DNA from: Plumapathes pennacea
Taxonomy: Eukaryota > Cnidaria > Anthozoa > Antipatharia > Myriopathidae
Assembly: GCA_964036295.1 (NCBI GenBank)
Contig: OZ038466.1
Coordinates: forward strand, 26,295,997 to 26,359,996
Direction: 5' to 3'
DNA length: 64,000 bases
Below the pieces are notes generated by a model. The model searched no databases. It saw only the letters and a program-made list of their open reading frames with translations, and was not told where the DNA came from. Positions 11,095 through 27,571 of this stretch are shown here, in pieces. The first letter of the stretch is position 1, and each line of letters starts with the position of its first letter. A program made the position numbers and the translations under genes.

Positions 11095-12750
11095 ACCAAT
11101 CAACGTGTTGCACGGTGTGTTAGCAATTACCATTCAGCCAACCAATGGTTTCCTGTCGCTATGATTTGCTTTCTTCGGTTTTCTCAGGAATCATTATCAT
11201 AGTTTGTGCAAAAGTAGGGTTTGTGATTTTTTTTTTTTTTTTTTTTCGATGATCTCGTGAAGTATACGAGTGAATTTCATTATTGAACTGAAAATAATTG
11301 TCGAATATCATTAAAAGCACATTTGAAAAACTAGACCAAAGCACTGATTTGTGTACGGGTTCGTCAACTCGAGTCTAAACCGCCGGTATTTCCTGCTGAG
11401 TTCCCCCAAACGATTCCTATTTTAAAAGTTCCGGCTAGTCTGCGCAGGAAACCGTTCATTTATAAATAACTGTGCACTATCCATAAGTATGATGGACAAA
11501 TTGTACATATTAACCATAAGATACTGTGTTGTGGTTATTCGCTGTATTAGGTTTTTGGATTACTGGTGCATGGTTAAATCAAAATACACTTCAGATCCTA
11601 GTCTTTTTTTTTTCTTTTTTTTTTTCTTTGAACCATTTTTTATTATTCCGCCATCGTATTATCTAATGTTCCAAGCCAACGCGATTGCATTGCAGCTCCA
11701 TATCAAAATGACAGGTAACAAATGATTAAGCCAACTTTATTTATATTAACAATAATTGACATCTCATTTAGAAACGTTAAATGCCGTCAACTGATACAAC
11801 ACTCAAAGAGTGACGTATTACACCAGATAGGACTATGGGCGCCTAAATAAATATTTTTTTTTCATCTCAAATAGTTCATGTTCAAATATTGATAATTTTC
11901 TCTGAGCAAAAGGGACTCATATTTTCTCACACGGAAGAGTTCCTTACAATAGTTCCTCCTGTAAGCTATGAAGTTTTGTACTGTGAGGACAGTTGTGTGA
12001 AAGTCATTGGTGCATCAAGTGATAAATCAATGGCATTGCTGTCCTGATTTTTATCGTACACATTTACAAATAAATCATTTGCATCACACGAAAGAGCATC
12101 CTAAAATAACAATGCCCTACGAGTTGAGGCTGTATACATTTCGAACAGTAATAGCTTTTGATATTTATGTTGAAAAATTATTCTCCCTTTAATTTGCATA
12201 TTTAAGGAAGGAAATACTGTCATCAATTCGTGACCAATTTAATATTTATGTACAGTTTCAGCGATGTCGCGGAAAAACGAAATATATGTGGAAAAAATAA
12301 AAGCAAGGCTAGTCAAGAATTTGTTTTGCAATACATATTTTAAATTGCTGTTACCTCTAATACACTACACCCTTCAAATTACAAGGGTTGTCGATATCAG
12401 GGTACCATTTCACCTGGTACTAAAGTTTTTCATTGTTTGTATTTGTGTACAACAAAAATAAGGACATGATATGGCATCTATGAAAAAAGATGGCGTGGAA
12501 AAAATAAAAGCAAGGCTAGTCAAGAATTTGTTTTGCGATACATATTTTAAATTGCTGTTACCTCTAATACACTACACCCTTCAAATTACAAGGGCTGTCG
12601 ATATCAGGGTACCATTTCACCTGATACTAAAGTTTTTCATTGTTTGTATTTGTATATGACAAAAATAAGGACATGATATGGCATCTATGAAAAAAGATGT
12701 GAAAGAATCGCTTACGTGAGTGTGATAAAGCGATGACACCATAAGCCGAG
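11095..12750. other. 3' flanks of receptor gene 2 and the TESK gene
   Basis: The two genes converge on this stretch. A possible poly(A) signal AATAAA for the receptor lies at 11846-11851. T-rich runs occur near 11229-11246 and 11605-11628. A 207-bp tandem duplication occupies 12288-12697. No coding sequence is supported. Confidence 0.4.
12288..12697. repeat. 207-bp tandem duplication
   Basis: Two nearly identical units start with GTGGAAAAAATAAAAGCAAGG at 12288 and 12495; only a few single-base differences were seen. The second unit runs into the 3' end region of the TESK gene. Its open frames on the plus strand (12264-12461 and 12471-12659) look alike only because the DNA is duplicated. Confidence 0.85.
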
Positions 12751-16658
<3,908 letters not shown>

Positions 16659-17154
16659 TTTTCAGAGTGGTCACTATCCCCCAGCAATCGCCGGTGAATA
16701 CGAACAAAAACCCTGCCCCAAACATGTTCCGTGCCGCTCTTCAGCGCTCCAGCCTGTGCTGTGTTGTTACAGGAAGCACGCACTGTTTGACGGGATTGTT
16801 TCCCGGGCTCTCTCTGATTGGTCCCTTGGGAAAACTCTCACGGGTGCGTCACGGACTATTTCTTTCGCGGTAAGGTACCCCAGCTGGACACTGTTGAAAA
16901 CTTTAGCAAAGAGCTTTTTAACTGCACTAGGGCGTCACTTTTCCAATGCCAGTATGGCTCATCACAAAAAGTAGCCTTATGCTCGTCATGGCGTTTGTGT
17001 TTGGTGAGGGGGGTCTCGGAGTCTAAGGATTTTCAGTTTCCAAGTGTCAGAGGGAACTCATCAATCTACAGTAGTTTAATTATATGCAATAAATATGTAT
17101 TTGAGGAGTTGTTTTGGTCAGTTGGGAGCATAATCTCCCGGCCAACTTTTCTCG

Positions 17155-17188
<34 letters not shown>

Positions 17189-18069
17189 GTATCTGTGCGA
17201 GAAAATGAAAAGAATCAAAAAAAAAAAAAAAAAAAAAAAAAAAAACGAAATAGAAAGACTGAAAAATTAAAAAGCGCGGACACTCGGCGAACTGTCGCAA
17301 CTGCTACTCAGTCGCTATAAATATTGCTCACTGGGAAAAACGGAACCACCTCAGATTTCTTCCTGTCCCGCCTTTCACCGATATATATATAGTGCTATCC
17401 CAATTTATAGCGAGTGACAATATCTAAATATGTTTAAATTCGTTGTCATTTAGTTGATGACGATCAGGGATAATATATCCGCTTCAGACCAAATGTTTGA
17501 TTAGTTCTTGGGGAGGAGACGGCTGATATTTCAGTCTATCTAAACTTGAGCATAAATTCACAAAGAATATCGACATTTTGCTATATTAATTTGATATTAT
17601 GAATATTGTAGCAGCACTGTTATTGTTTGGAATTATGATTATACAAATTATCACCAAAGTCGCAAAATACACTTTCCTCAAATTCGTGCGTTCTCAATTG
17701 TGTGTCGCTGTTTTCTAAGCCAGACCTTCTTTCACTGATGATTGATCTCTTGAGCAGATCGTCACGTTCCCCGCTTCACGGAACTCTTCACGGCTGGGGG
17801 CAGTTTAGTCGATAATAACTCAGCATCGAAAGCAACTAATACGATTGCTTCTTTAGTGTTTGGTAGCAACTTGCTGACATATATATATCTGGTGACAAGC
17901 GCTGTTTGCACTTTAAATGATGCAAATGTCAATATCAGTGTCGTTAAAGTTACGAGTGCGACCGGAGCCTATATGAAAAGTATGTCGTTCACTGATTGGC
18001 TATTGACCTCCTTATCAGAAATAACTGGCGGCCACGTCGACAAAGTGTGTTGCTCGTGGAAAGGAAAGC
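16659..18069. other. Divergent interval between TESK and the Rh transporter
   Basis: It holds the TESK promoter (CCAAT-like TGATTGGTCC near 16815) and a poly-T/poly-A inverted pair at 17158-17245. A fragment of the dispersed hairpin repeat lies near 17510. No coding exon is supported. Confidence 0.4.
17158..17245. repeat. Poly-T(30) / poly-A(29) inverted pair
   Basis: A run of 30 T (17158-17187) and a run of 29 A (17217-17245) flank a 29-bp spacer. The two homopolymers could pair into a long hairpin. Homopolymers of this length are also prone to assembly error. Confidence 0.85.
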
Positions 18070-18250
18070 ATGAAGTTCTCGATCGTGTGCGCTTTTCTGC
18101 AGCTCCTGTTTATAATCCTATTCGCTGTTCTGTGTGATTATGGCGACCATGCTGTGCCTTATCACAAACGCGTCGGTCAAGGACCCAATGTGAATGTGAC
18201 TGGTGGTAGGGTAGCCGAGGAGATCAACGGTGTGCAAATGTATTATGGAA
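18070..18250 (+). CDS. Alternative first coding exon (1a) of the Rh ammonium transporter
   Basis: ATG at 18070 opens 60 codons plus one base, ending at a good donor (GGAA/GTAAGG). The peptide starts [13 protein letters not shown], forms the first membrane helix and contains an NVT glycosylation site and the phrase INGVQMYYG. It is a close copy of exon 1b at 20934, with the same phase, so either can splice to exon 2 at 22699 (both complete an ATG/Met codon before FQDVHVM). Using 1a gives 483 aa, 1b gives 481 aa. It lies 2.86 kb upstream of 1b with a Harbinger remnant between, suggesting its own promoter. Expression is not shown by sequence. Confidence 0.8.
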
Positions 18251-19204
18251 GTAAGGACATTGTCTGTTTAGTTTGCTTCATGTTTGTGGTCCATGAGTTT
18301 TTGCATCGAACAAACGTCAACGTGCGGCGCGAAGCTCAGTGCTGACTATACGGCGCTATGTGCACTGTCTTACGAAAACAGTAAAGCTCGACTAAAACGC
18401 AGTGCACCCGACCTATCTACCAAACATTTCCATCGTCCAAAGCCCAAAAATTGCTAACCCTTACTACTAGTATGCACAAAGTTGAACTATAAGAAAACAA
18501 GTTCTTATGGACAAAAAATAGTTCAGTATTTTTTTCGCACCCGTATGGTCAGCGGTATTTTGTAACAGTTGGCGGGAGAGACCGAGTCGAGTGACGATTG
18601 CACGTGATGACGTTGAGAACAGAACTGAAGGGATTCAGTGGGGTCCTCCTATTCTGCAGAACGTGGTCCCGTTTACTTTGCCACTACTGGCTTGCCGAAT
18701 CCGGAACTGACAAAAGCGTGCGGTTTGTTCGCGTGATTTTGCGGGTGATGTGACGTGTCCAGACTTCCTCGGTCTCAGCAATAAAAACTCGCGCATATAA
18801 ATATTCCTTCTCACTTTTCGCTTTGAACCGCCCAAAGATTGACTGTTGTAGGAAAATAACCAACCACACAGCAGATTTCACGTAAATTGACCGAGTGTTC
18901 GTTAGACAGAAGGGTTTATCTGTGAGAGTGACATTCACTGCCGGACAGAGTCGTTTTATAGTCTGGAAAGTAGTGACACCACCTTCGATAGCGAACGGCG
19001 GGGGTTGTAAACGAAAAAACGGCCGACACTACAACCGTCGTTTTTGTTACATAAGTGTTTGCTCCCGCTAGCGCTTCAGCGACCGCGTAAAATCGCGCGC
19101 GTTTCCTCTTGCCACCCATTTAGATATCGCGCGGTCCGCGGCTCAGAGTTTGTGCGTTCTGATCTTGGTCGTTTCTCTTAGCCAAATCCGCTTTTCGCAG
19201 TGGT

Positions 19205-19946
19205 TGTGTTTTCACTAGCGAAATTTACTGGCGTAATTTTCCTCGAGGGTTTTGTTTGCTGACCAACTAACACTAGTGTAGGCGCACCACTGTTTTCACC
19301 AATGAAATCAGAAATGTTAACTTGACATATGATCTGTCATCACTTCCGTTTTCTACAAAGCACATGTTTTGAAAGATGGCGGGAGAAGAGAATTCTGTTG
19401 CTTGTCGCGGCAGTTCTTAGTCTCGCTCGCTTGCGACGACGAAGGCGACAATTTCACCGATTAAGGCAGCATTTACTGCAAAATCGGAGGCAGCAGATAG
19501 GGCATTTAGATCTGTACGTAGACAAGTTGAGCCTCGGAGAAGAGCCAAAGCGGTATGGGTTTGTTTCAGACCTCAATTTTGGTTTGAGCAAATGTTGCTT
19601 AACCAGTATGAGGACAATTTGTGGCGTGAACATTTTCGTGTCAACAAGAATACATTTCACTTCATTTGCGGACTGGTTGGTCCACACATAATGCAACAAG
19701 ACACGATTTTACGCCAGGCAATAACTGTAGAAAAGCGAGTGGCTGTTGCTTTGTGGCGCTGAGAAAGACGTCTTGATTTTGTTAAAGTTGGGTGTGTGCA
19801 GTATTTGACAGCTTGGCAGAAAATGGAGCGCTACAATTGGCTACGCTTAAGTACACACCGCGTTACACCATCTTTTCAGGTCGTGCATTTTTGAACTTCC
19901 GGAATTTTTGCGTTACACCAGTGTAAAGTGTCATAGTGAAAACACA
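19205..19946 (+). mobile_element. Decayed PIF/Harbinger-type DNA transposon
   Basis: Inverted ends TGTGTTTTCACTA (19205-19217) and TAGTGAAAACACA (19934-19946) match exactly for 13 bp and then remain similar inward. Between them lies a transposase-like frame (19376-19761). No convincing target-site duplication was found, so the exact borders are uncertain. The element sits in the interval between the two first exons of the Rh gene. Confidence 0.6.
19376..19761 (+). pseudogene. Harbinger transposase N-terminal fragment
   Basis: Reading from ATG 19376 gives a Lys/Ala/Arg-rich leader, then a segment containing FWFEQML, NLWREHFRVNKNTFHFICG and EKRVAVALWR. This is the pattern of the conserved N-terminal region of PIF/Harbinger nucleases. 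A TAG interrupts the frame after 14 codons and a TGA ends it directly after ALWR, where the family normally continues into the DDE catalytic domain. No catalytic part follows before the right inverted end, so this is a dead, internally deleted copy. Confidence 0.6.
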
Positions 19947-20933
19947 TATGGACTTTTATCTCTTTAAGGCGTTTGTAAAAGTACAGTAAAAAATCAACAA
20001 CTGAATCGCTGGAACAAAAAGTCCAAGGGTCCGTTTGCAAGACAACACGGCTTCAAGTCCTTTGCCTCCGTAAATACCTTTGACAGTTATTAATTATTTT
20101 ACAACATGTTTTACCATAAATGCTTGTATTAACCTCAATTGACCTTGTTGTGGCGGAGGGGGGGTTGAGAGATGACAACAAAAGGACTGTATTGTATTTG
20201 GTCAATAAAATCCCTTGCGAAGTTAGGTATGGGAAACGTAAAGCTCAAAAATATATCACTAGCCATCTAATGTGCGTCTTGTTTCTCTACTAATAATGCT
20301 CAATGTGGACAGGATGAAAATAGGGGAGGGGGGGGGGGGGGGGCTATTTCAAACATTGACCTTGTCAGAGGGGGGCTTATTGGAGAGCTTAAACGTCCCT
20401 GAAATGGACTCATTGTATTGTTTGGTTTTTTGTTCAATGGCTTAGTTATCTGGATCAGCATCTGAACACTCTGGAGTGTTTACATAATTACCATACCCTC
20501 TCGCAGGCGTGCGAGTGTTGTTTAATGCCTTTACTTATTTAAGATATTTCGAGCATTGCTTTTCGTGAGTGCCCAGTGTTTGCCCGGATGTTAAACTCGA
20601 AACATTCCGTTGACGAACATGTTTCGCAATAAACAATCAAAATGCAAAACTACACTTCTTGCGAAATGAGTGCGGTCGTGCTTAGAGTACCAAAGACCTT
20701 TTGGTAATAATTTCGTAATTTAGAGCTCCGCACTTTTGTTGAGACTCGCCCAGCCGTGTACGGTTTGACAGGTCATGTCAATATAAAACCATGGAAGACA
20801 AAACCTGTCCCGCTGATTGGTTGTTTAGCCCCTTGGTGGCGCTATTTTATCAGATCAATTGATCAACGCGGGCGTCACATTCGATGAGAGCAAGGGCAGA
20901 CACAACTGTGGAGGTGTTTTGCACTAAAGAAAC

Positions 20934-23900
20934 ATGAAGTTCTCGATCGTGTGCGCTTTTCTGCAGATCCTTTTCATCATCTTGTTTGGTGCTCTTTGTG
21001 ATTATGGCGACCATGCTGTGCCGTATCACAAACGCGTCGGTCAAGGACCAAACGTGACTGGTTCTGGAGCACCCGTGGAGATCAACGGCGTCCAAATGTA
21101 TTATGGCAGTAAGGACAGAATCTTACTCTTGTTAATTTGTCCTCCCTGTTTGCAAATTCTGCCAATTTCTCTCTCCCACCGGCTACGCCTTTACCGACTT
21201 CGACTGAAGTCTGTTTTTACTTGGTGATATTTGGCCGGAATATTTGCAGACATGTTGAAAGTGTTGGGTTTCAAACCAGATGCAAACAAATTGAGAAGTT
21301 TCACTGTTTTAATTTCACAATTGTATTATATAACCGTTTACTTGTGTTAGAATGCTTTATGTCGTTTCTGGCGTTAATTGTGGCTTATCCGATACCACTT
21401 TAGTCAGCTAGATTTCATAAATAGACACATGTGCCTTGGATCTCTGCAGAAGGACTGAGTACAACTTCGTAAAGTTGCTCCAGTTTTCGCAATCGTTTAC
21501 AGCATTGCTTCTGTTGTTCACCGTCCAACACACACCCCGAACACACCCAGTTACGAAAATAGAATAGCTGATCACAATAGAGCAACTGATCACAATAGGG
21601 TACCTTAAAGTCCCAGGGCTTTGTATACTATTCTTCGAGCACAACGTGTTGTGGTAATACATATAAAAGTGCTCCTGAGTTGGTGGTCTGTCGAATCCGA
21701 CTTATCTTTGAGCTTGGCCGCTTTTCAACACGATGCCATACCGTATTACCCTATTACTTTACATGTCCCGGTCTAGACGCATAAATTAGGGTGTTAACTC
21801 ACGAAGCTGTACCAAAAACATAATAATCGCTCCTTGTTTTCAATGGGTCATAGTTAATGAACGACACGCCACTGCCGTGCGGAAATTGGCAAAATATATT
21901 GTTTGAGCTAATTTGCATTGAGTTCGGCACATCAAAAGTTCCGACGTTTAAAACGGGCCTAAGGGGTAGCACAGATATTTGAAAGAGTAGCAACAAATAG
22001 ACAGCACAACGGCACAAAGCATCATGATCGGTCTTTTATCTCACACCTTGTTTATACAAAACTGCCCACAATAACCTTAATCTACAGTCGGAGGCCCCGC
22101 TTACACGTATCCGGATATTTTCGTAACGTACCGCATACTTGTATTTGCGTTTAGACGAAAACGGCCATTGTTTACGTATCGTATTTGTCTGTTTACACGA
22201 AACCGCTAAACAGATATGTAAACGCGAGTGAGGGCGGTTGGGCGATTGTTGGAGACAGGACAACATCGTAGTATACAACACTTTAACAATTGTAGGTTTT
22301 AGGCTCAGTCTAACAGCACTGTGTGTGCTATCTAACTTTAACATTACTGAGGATAAATAAAATTTGAAGTTCAGTTTGGCAATAAACTGTCACACTAATA
22401 AAACTTCAAAAAAACAAATTGCAACTCGTTCTACGTGTAGTGATAAGAGTTCACTCGATGTCAACGGGTTCGATCGAATTGCGCGCTTGTGGAGGGTGGG
22501 TGGGGCTGGTAGGGGGCGCTAGTTGGAGACAGGACGCTTATTTGAAGAAATAGACACTCAGCCCTGGGCGCTGGAGTCGGGGTGCTTGTTAGAATCATTA
22601 CGGTACCAATTCTCACTACATGACTTGTTCCTTTTCTATGTCCATAGTTGGGAGTATTTGTGTTTTGAGCTTTAAGCGTGTCTTTTCTCACCTTGCAGTG
22701 TTCCAAGACGTGCATGTCATGATCTACATCGGTTTTGGTTTCTTGATGACTTTTCTCAAGAAATATGGCTACGGTGCTCTGGGCTACAATTTCTTTATCG
22801 CTGCACTTATCACTCAATGGGCGACTATTATTTCTGGCTGTTTCAACCAGTTGTACGCAGAAGGCCACGACAAGATCAAGATCGACCTCACCACGTAAGT
22901 ATCAGTGGGCTAAGATTTTGAGGGTGCCACAAACTTTATTTTCCTTTTATGTTGCTGCTCCTGGAATTCTCCTTGCTACCGATACTTTATGTATGTATAA
23001 TATGTATATATGTTTGTGTGTGTATCGTTTGTTCGCGCATGAAATGGAGATGAACACCGCTTGACAGTAACGCGCAGGCTTGTTTTGACGGTGGACCTGA
23101 AGAGGAGGAGCGGAGGACCGTTATATAGCAACTGAAGTAGCCAGTGAGAAAGCGTGACAACATGATGGGAAATGTTTATACATAGCAATTAGACCAGAGC
23201 TATTGTAACGAGCAAAAAAGCGTGAAAACACGATGGGAAATGTTTATTCATAGCAGTTAGACCAAAGCTGAGGTAACGAACAAGAAAGCATGACAACACG
23301 AGGAGAAATGTCATGTTGTACAGTATGATTGGTGACCAGTGTGACAGTGTTGTACTTCTTACGTTACAGTATGATTCGTGACAGCGTTATATTTCTTGCG
23401 TTGCAGTTTGATTGGTGCGGAGTTTGCTGCTGCTACAGTTCTCATCACTTATGGAGCAGTTCTTGGAAAAGTCAGTCGCCTTCAACTGCTTGTCATCGGT
23501 TTCTTGGAAGTGATATTTTACGCCATTAACGAACTCATCGCCGTCGAGTTCCTCAAGTACTCCGATGCGGGTGGCTCTCTGATTATCCACGCGTTCGGTG
23601 CGTACTTCGGATTGGCCGTCGCCAGGGCCCTGTGGACCAAGAACGCTGTGGACAATCCTAAGGAAGGATCTGTCTATCATTCTGACTTATTTTCCATGAT
23701 CGGTGAGAATTCACATCCCTACTCACTTTTCTGCTAAGGCTGTCCGAGCACACACAACACACTCACGCACTCACTCACGCACACACGTACTTTCACACTC
23801 ATTTCACGCACTAACTCTTGTTTCTCTCTGTCTCTTCAGGTACCATATTTCTGTGGATGTACTGGCCCAGTTTTAACGCGGCCCTGGTGGCTCCTGATTA

Positions 23901-26330
23901 TGTCGCTCAGCACCGCTCTATCGTCAACACGTACTTCTCGCTCGCCGCTGCTTGTGTCACCACGTTCGCTTTGTCTCCAGTTGTCAGTAAAAAATGGAAG
24001 CTCGACATGGTTAGTCCCAACTAGTTTTGATTTTACTGACTTTTCGTACCTCTAACCCCTCCATGATTGCTTTAGCGTTGTATAAAACATTTTCATAGCG
24101 ATAGATGACTATTCCATCGGGTTTTAGAAAGGGGATCATTTCCAGGTGCACTAAAATGTGTACCCATCGGATGATTTTTGTGCGTCAATTTCTCTTGCTC
24201 CTTCCATCCCTTAATTTTCGTTTTACTTACTTTTTAATTTTACTTACTATTCCCAGGTTCACATCCAGAACGCGACCCTGGCTGGCGGCGTGGCAGTGGG
24301 CACTGCATCCAATATGGTCATCCACCCATGGGGAGCTCTGCTGATTGGTTCGACTGCTGGCGCACTGAGCACTTTGGGTTATGCTTTCATCACGGTACGT
24401 TGAACTAGAGAACATAGTAGAGTATAAAGTTTGCTCATTTGAAAAATAAGCCAATTTTAGGGAACCTTGAGTTTTCTGAGGATGAAATGAGTTAGAGAAG
24501 CATTACGCCAATTTCTTTGAACTGCAATGTTTCCGTCTGGTGAATGTATGGTTTTGTGGACTGCTCTGCTAGTTATCCATTGCACAAAACTCCCCGATGT
24601 TCGGCATCTCGGTTGGCCATTATTAACCTGAAAGACAGCAATTTTTCTTGAGTAAGAACGAGAAAGTAAGTTCGTTACAGCTGGTCCACACTGTAACTGA
24701 CATCGTTACGTTACGATATCGTGTCGTTTGTTACTGCAGCCTTTCTTGTGCAAGTATACTAAGACCCATGATACCTGCGGAGTGAATAACCTGCACGGCA
24801 TGCCGGGACTTCTGGGTGGCATTGCTGGCGCTATCGCTTCATCCTTGGCAGATCCGGACAAATATGGACACGAGGGGTAAGTGACATCATACGTCCACTG
24901 GCTGATCCAATTAATGTTTTTATTGATAATTTAGTTTTGCTTCATCGCGTGAAGGGGTTTTAGATGTAGGGAAGAAGTAAGAGATGATGGAAGGAAGGTG
25001 AGGGAGGGAAGAAAGTGGGAAAAACACAAAGAATTCATCCACGATCCACGTAAGATAAGTGGAGTCATTTCAGGAACTGGATATTCTGTTGCTCTGCAGA
25101 CTTTACAGCACCTTTGGTGCCCGAGCTCCCGAGGTCAACTCCACTGAGCACCTGATGATCGTGGGCCTGGGAGCAAAATTTGAACCTGGCGATGGGCGAT
25201 CTGCATCGGAACAAGCTGGGTACCAAGTTGCCGGACTTGTAGTCGCTCTTGCCATCAGCCTTATTGGCGGATTTGCCACAGGTAATGTACACAACAAATG
25301 TGGCTAAGTCAGGTTCCACTGACAAGGTCCTGACACCGTACATTACAGTGCAGAACAACTGGATTTTACAACACGACACAACGTTCTAGCTTATAGCATA
25401 GTTTGTAGAAAGATTCAATTAAGCACAACCAAGCGAAGTGCCTCACAGCACAGAACACGGAACAGTGCAGCACAGCAAGTGTACAACAGAACACGACTTA
25501 GGATTATCACAAACACAGCATAGTAACTACACATTGGTACAGGACAGAGCAGAACACACAACACATCAAAGCAAGAGTGCAAGGTTACGTACACAAACCA
25601 AAAGAATGCAATCATAAGATACCAACAGACAGGAAAGTTTTGTGACCATCATCCTTGAGTGGTTTCAGAGCTCTGTCTGCATCTCCTTCAGGTCTCATTG
25701 TGAAACTGAGCATTTTCGATCCGCCAACACCTGAACAGTTTTACGACGATGAGGACTTCTGGGAGGTAAGCACGTGATTGTTTTACGTCATGTCAAAGTG
25801 CGTCGTGACGTGAAACGTCAGCTGGCTCACATGGCAACAAATACGGACGTCGTAATGTTGCAGATTGAACTTGGCTTCAGTACATTGTCTCATAGAGAAT
25901 ACTTCTAATGAGAGTTTATTATCAGTCTGCAACTCGTACGTCTTAACGGCTTCAACAAGAGTTCCACTCTTTATATATGTCGTAAATGTGACGTATGGGA
26001 TCCGTTCAACCCCTAGAAGTGAGTAGTTTTCGGGTACTTTTTAGACTTTACAGTTTCTCACTGGAGAGAACTGATTCAATTATCATTGCCGTCATTGCTC
26101 AGTATGATTGGTTGAGAGAGCTTATGTTCTGAGCTCGGGAGTGGAAGAGTTCAATGTTGGTTCGCATAGCCTGGGCATTTCCCAGCGCTGAAGTGGTTTG
26201 CTTTATTTTCTTTTTTAGTTTTAACACTGGTCATGTACTTTGTTGTTCGTAGGTCCCACACGAGGAGATAGTTAATCATGAAGGAATCCACATGACAATC
26301 AGGAGTGAGGAAACCAAGGAAAAAGTATAA
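20934..26330 (+). CDS. Rh-type ammonium/ammonia transporter (SLC42-like)
   Basis: Exons 20934-21108 (1b), 22699-22894, 23407-23702, 23840-24009, 24257-24394, 24740-24876, 25100-25281, 25692-25765 and 26253-26330 join to 481 aa with many membrane helices. Family landmarks include [28 protein letters not shown] and [13 protein letters not shown]. In this numbering D177, H185, D336 and H344 are present; these are the pore aspartates and twin histidines as I recall them from human RhCG, so conduction chemistry looks intact. The exon 1 loop has an NVT glycosylation site. The product should move NH3/NH4+ across the plasma membrane; in corals this family is linked to nitrogen exchange with symbionts and to pH control (background knowledge, not shown here). 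A poly(A) signal AATAAA lies at 26666-26671. A duplicate first exon lies at 18070. Confidence 0.92.
21109..22698 (+). other. Long first intron of the Rh transporter
   Basis: No coding exon is supported. Around 22090-22240 the text CCGCTTACACGTATCCGGATATTTTCG followed by GAAAACGG and TTTACACGAAACCG resembles a common MITE type, but I could not define its borders. The rest shows nothing I can interpret. Confidence 0.3.
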
Positions 26331-27571
26331 ACTCAGCTTACGACCTCGGTGTTTAGTTGCTTTTGCCGTTAGCACTCTAGCTATGCCCCACTTTCTCATT
26401 CAGTTTTATATTTAGAAGTTTCAACAGAACTACATAGCGCGGGTTTAATTATAGTGAGTCGTAACTGTAATGGTTTTTAGTAATTTTTCTTTTAGTGTAC
26501 TTCATAGCAATAAGCATTGTAAAATGCATGAATTGACGACTTGAAGACTTGCAGTTTACCTGGGTCGCAAGGTTTTATTACTGGATAACTAGCATGGCGC
26601 ACATTAGAAGATAGCAATCTGAGGCAAAAGAATGCAGAAATTGTGTAATTTCGTTTGCAAATACAAATAAAGGTCACCTTGAGAAAGTTTTTTGAATATT
26701 GTACGCGATTATCGCATCCGGAACAAAAACAAATCCGCATATAGAATGTCAAATTTCAGCCAAGATATCGACACAATTCTCCCGTCCCATACATTTTCCC
26801 GTGATAACTCGGATATACATATACTTGTGATACATTGGTATGTATTGTACGATAGCATCAAGCGCACAGCTTCTGTCGTCCACTCAGCATCTTGGTGATG
26901 TTTTCCCTGAAAGTCTACAATCTCGAGGTTTCCTCTGGAGGGCGCTGCATAGAGGTGAGAAAGCTGTCTTTAACAATTGACTCAAAATACGCGTCAGAAG
27001 CGATTTACTTGCTTGCTTTTTGCAGTTCTCAGAGTGTGTATTCCGCAGTGGGGGAAGAATTCGCGTATAAATAAATCAATCAAGTTTCAGCCAAGACGTC
27101 TTACACTTTTATTCATCTTACACCGACTCAGGTACGGTATATGTCATTGTGTTTGTGCTTTTCTGTTCTTGTACGATAGCTGCAAGCGCATTCTGTTCTG
27201 TCATTCATTCAGCGTCTTGGTGGTGTTTTTCTCTTTGTGTTCTCGAGGTTTTTTCGGCGGGTGCTGCACGGGCAGGGTGCCGGTGCGCGTGCGTGGAGAG
27301 AGTGCGGCCGCGGGAGTGAATTTAACAGACTGAGGAAATAGTCATGTTCAAATGTAAGAATTTTAAAGTACTCTTTTATTACATGTTTATTCATCCCCTT
27401 ACCTTGCTTGGAATAGAATGCGAGCAGTCCCTCATTTTCTCTCCAAGATCGTATTGCGAGAGCCTAGTCGCGAGTGCAGAAGAGTATGGCGCGCATAAAA
27501 TGGGTCATTCTTCCAAACGCGACGTTTTTGGCGACATTGCCATCACCGCCACAGCGCAGATCACTTTAATA
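26331..27571. other. Convergent interval after the Rh transporter
   Basis: It contains the Rh 3' UTR with its AATAAA. Two diverged copies of a roughly 230-bp segment follow (about 26735-26965 and 27070-27290). They share TTTCAGCCAAGA near their starts, GTACGATAGC in the middle, and CAGCRTCTTGGTG and CTCGAGGTTT near their ends. No gene is supported. Confidence 0.4.

Noticed and set aside
12264-12659. Two similar plus-strand frames of 62-65 aa
   Set aside because: Similarity comes from the 207-bp DNA duplication; there are no codon, splice or domain signals.
19329-19691. 120-aa plus-strand frame with an Arg-rich stretch
   Set aside because: It overlaps the Harbinger transposase remnant in another frame; the transposase-like reading explains the sequence better.
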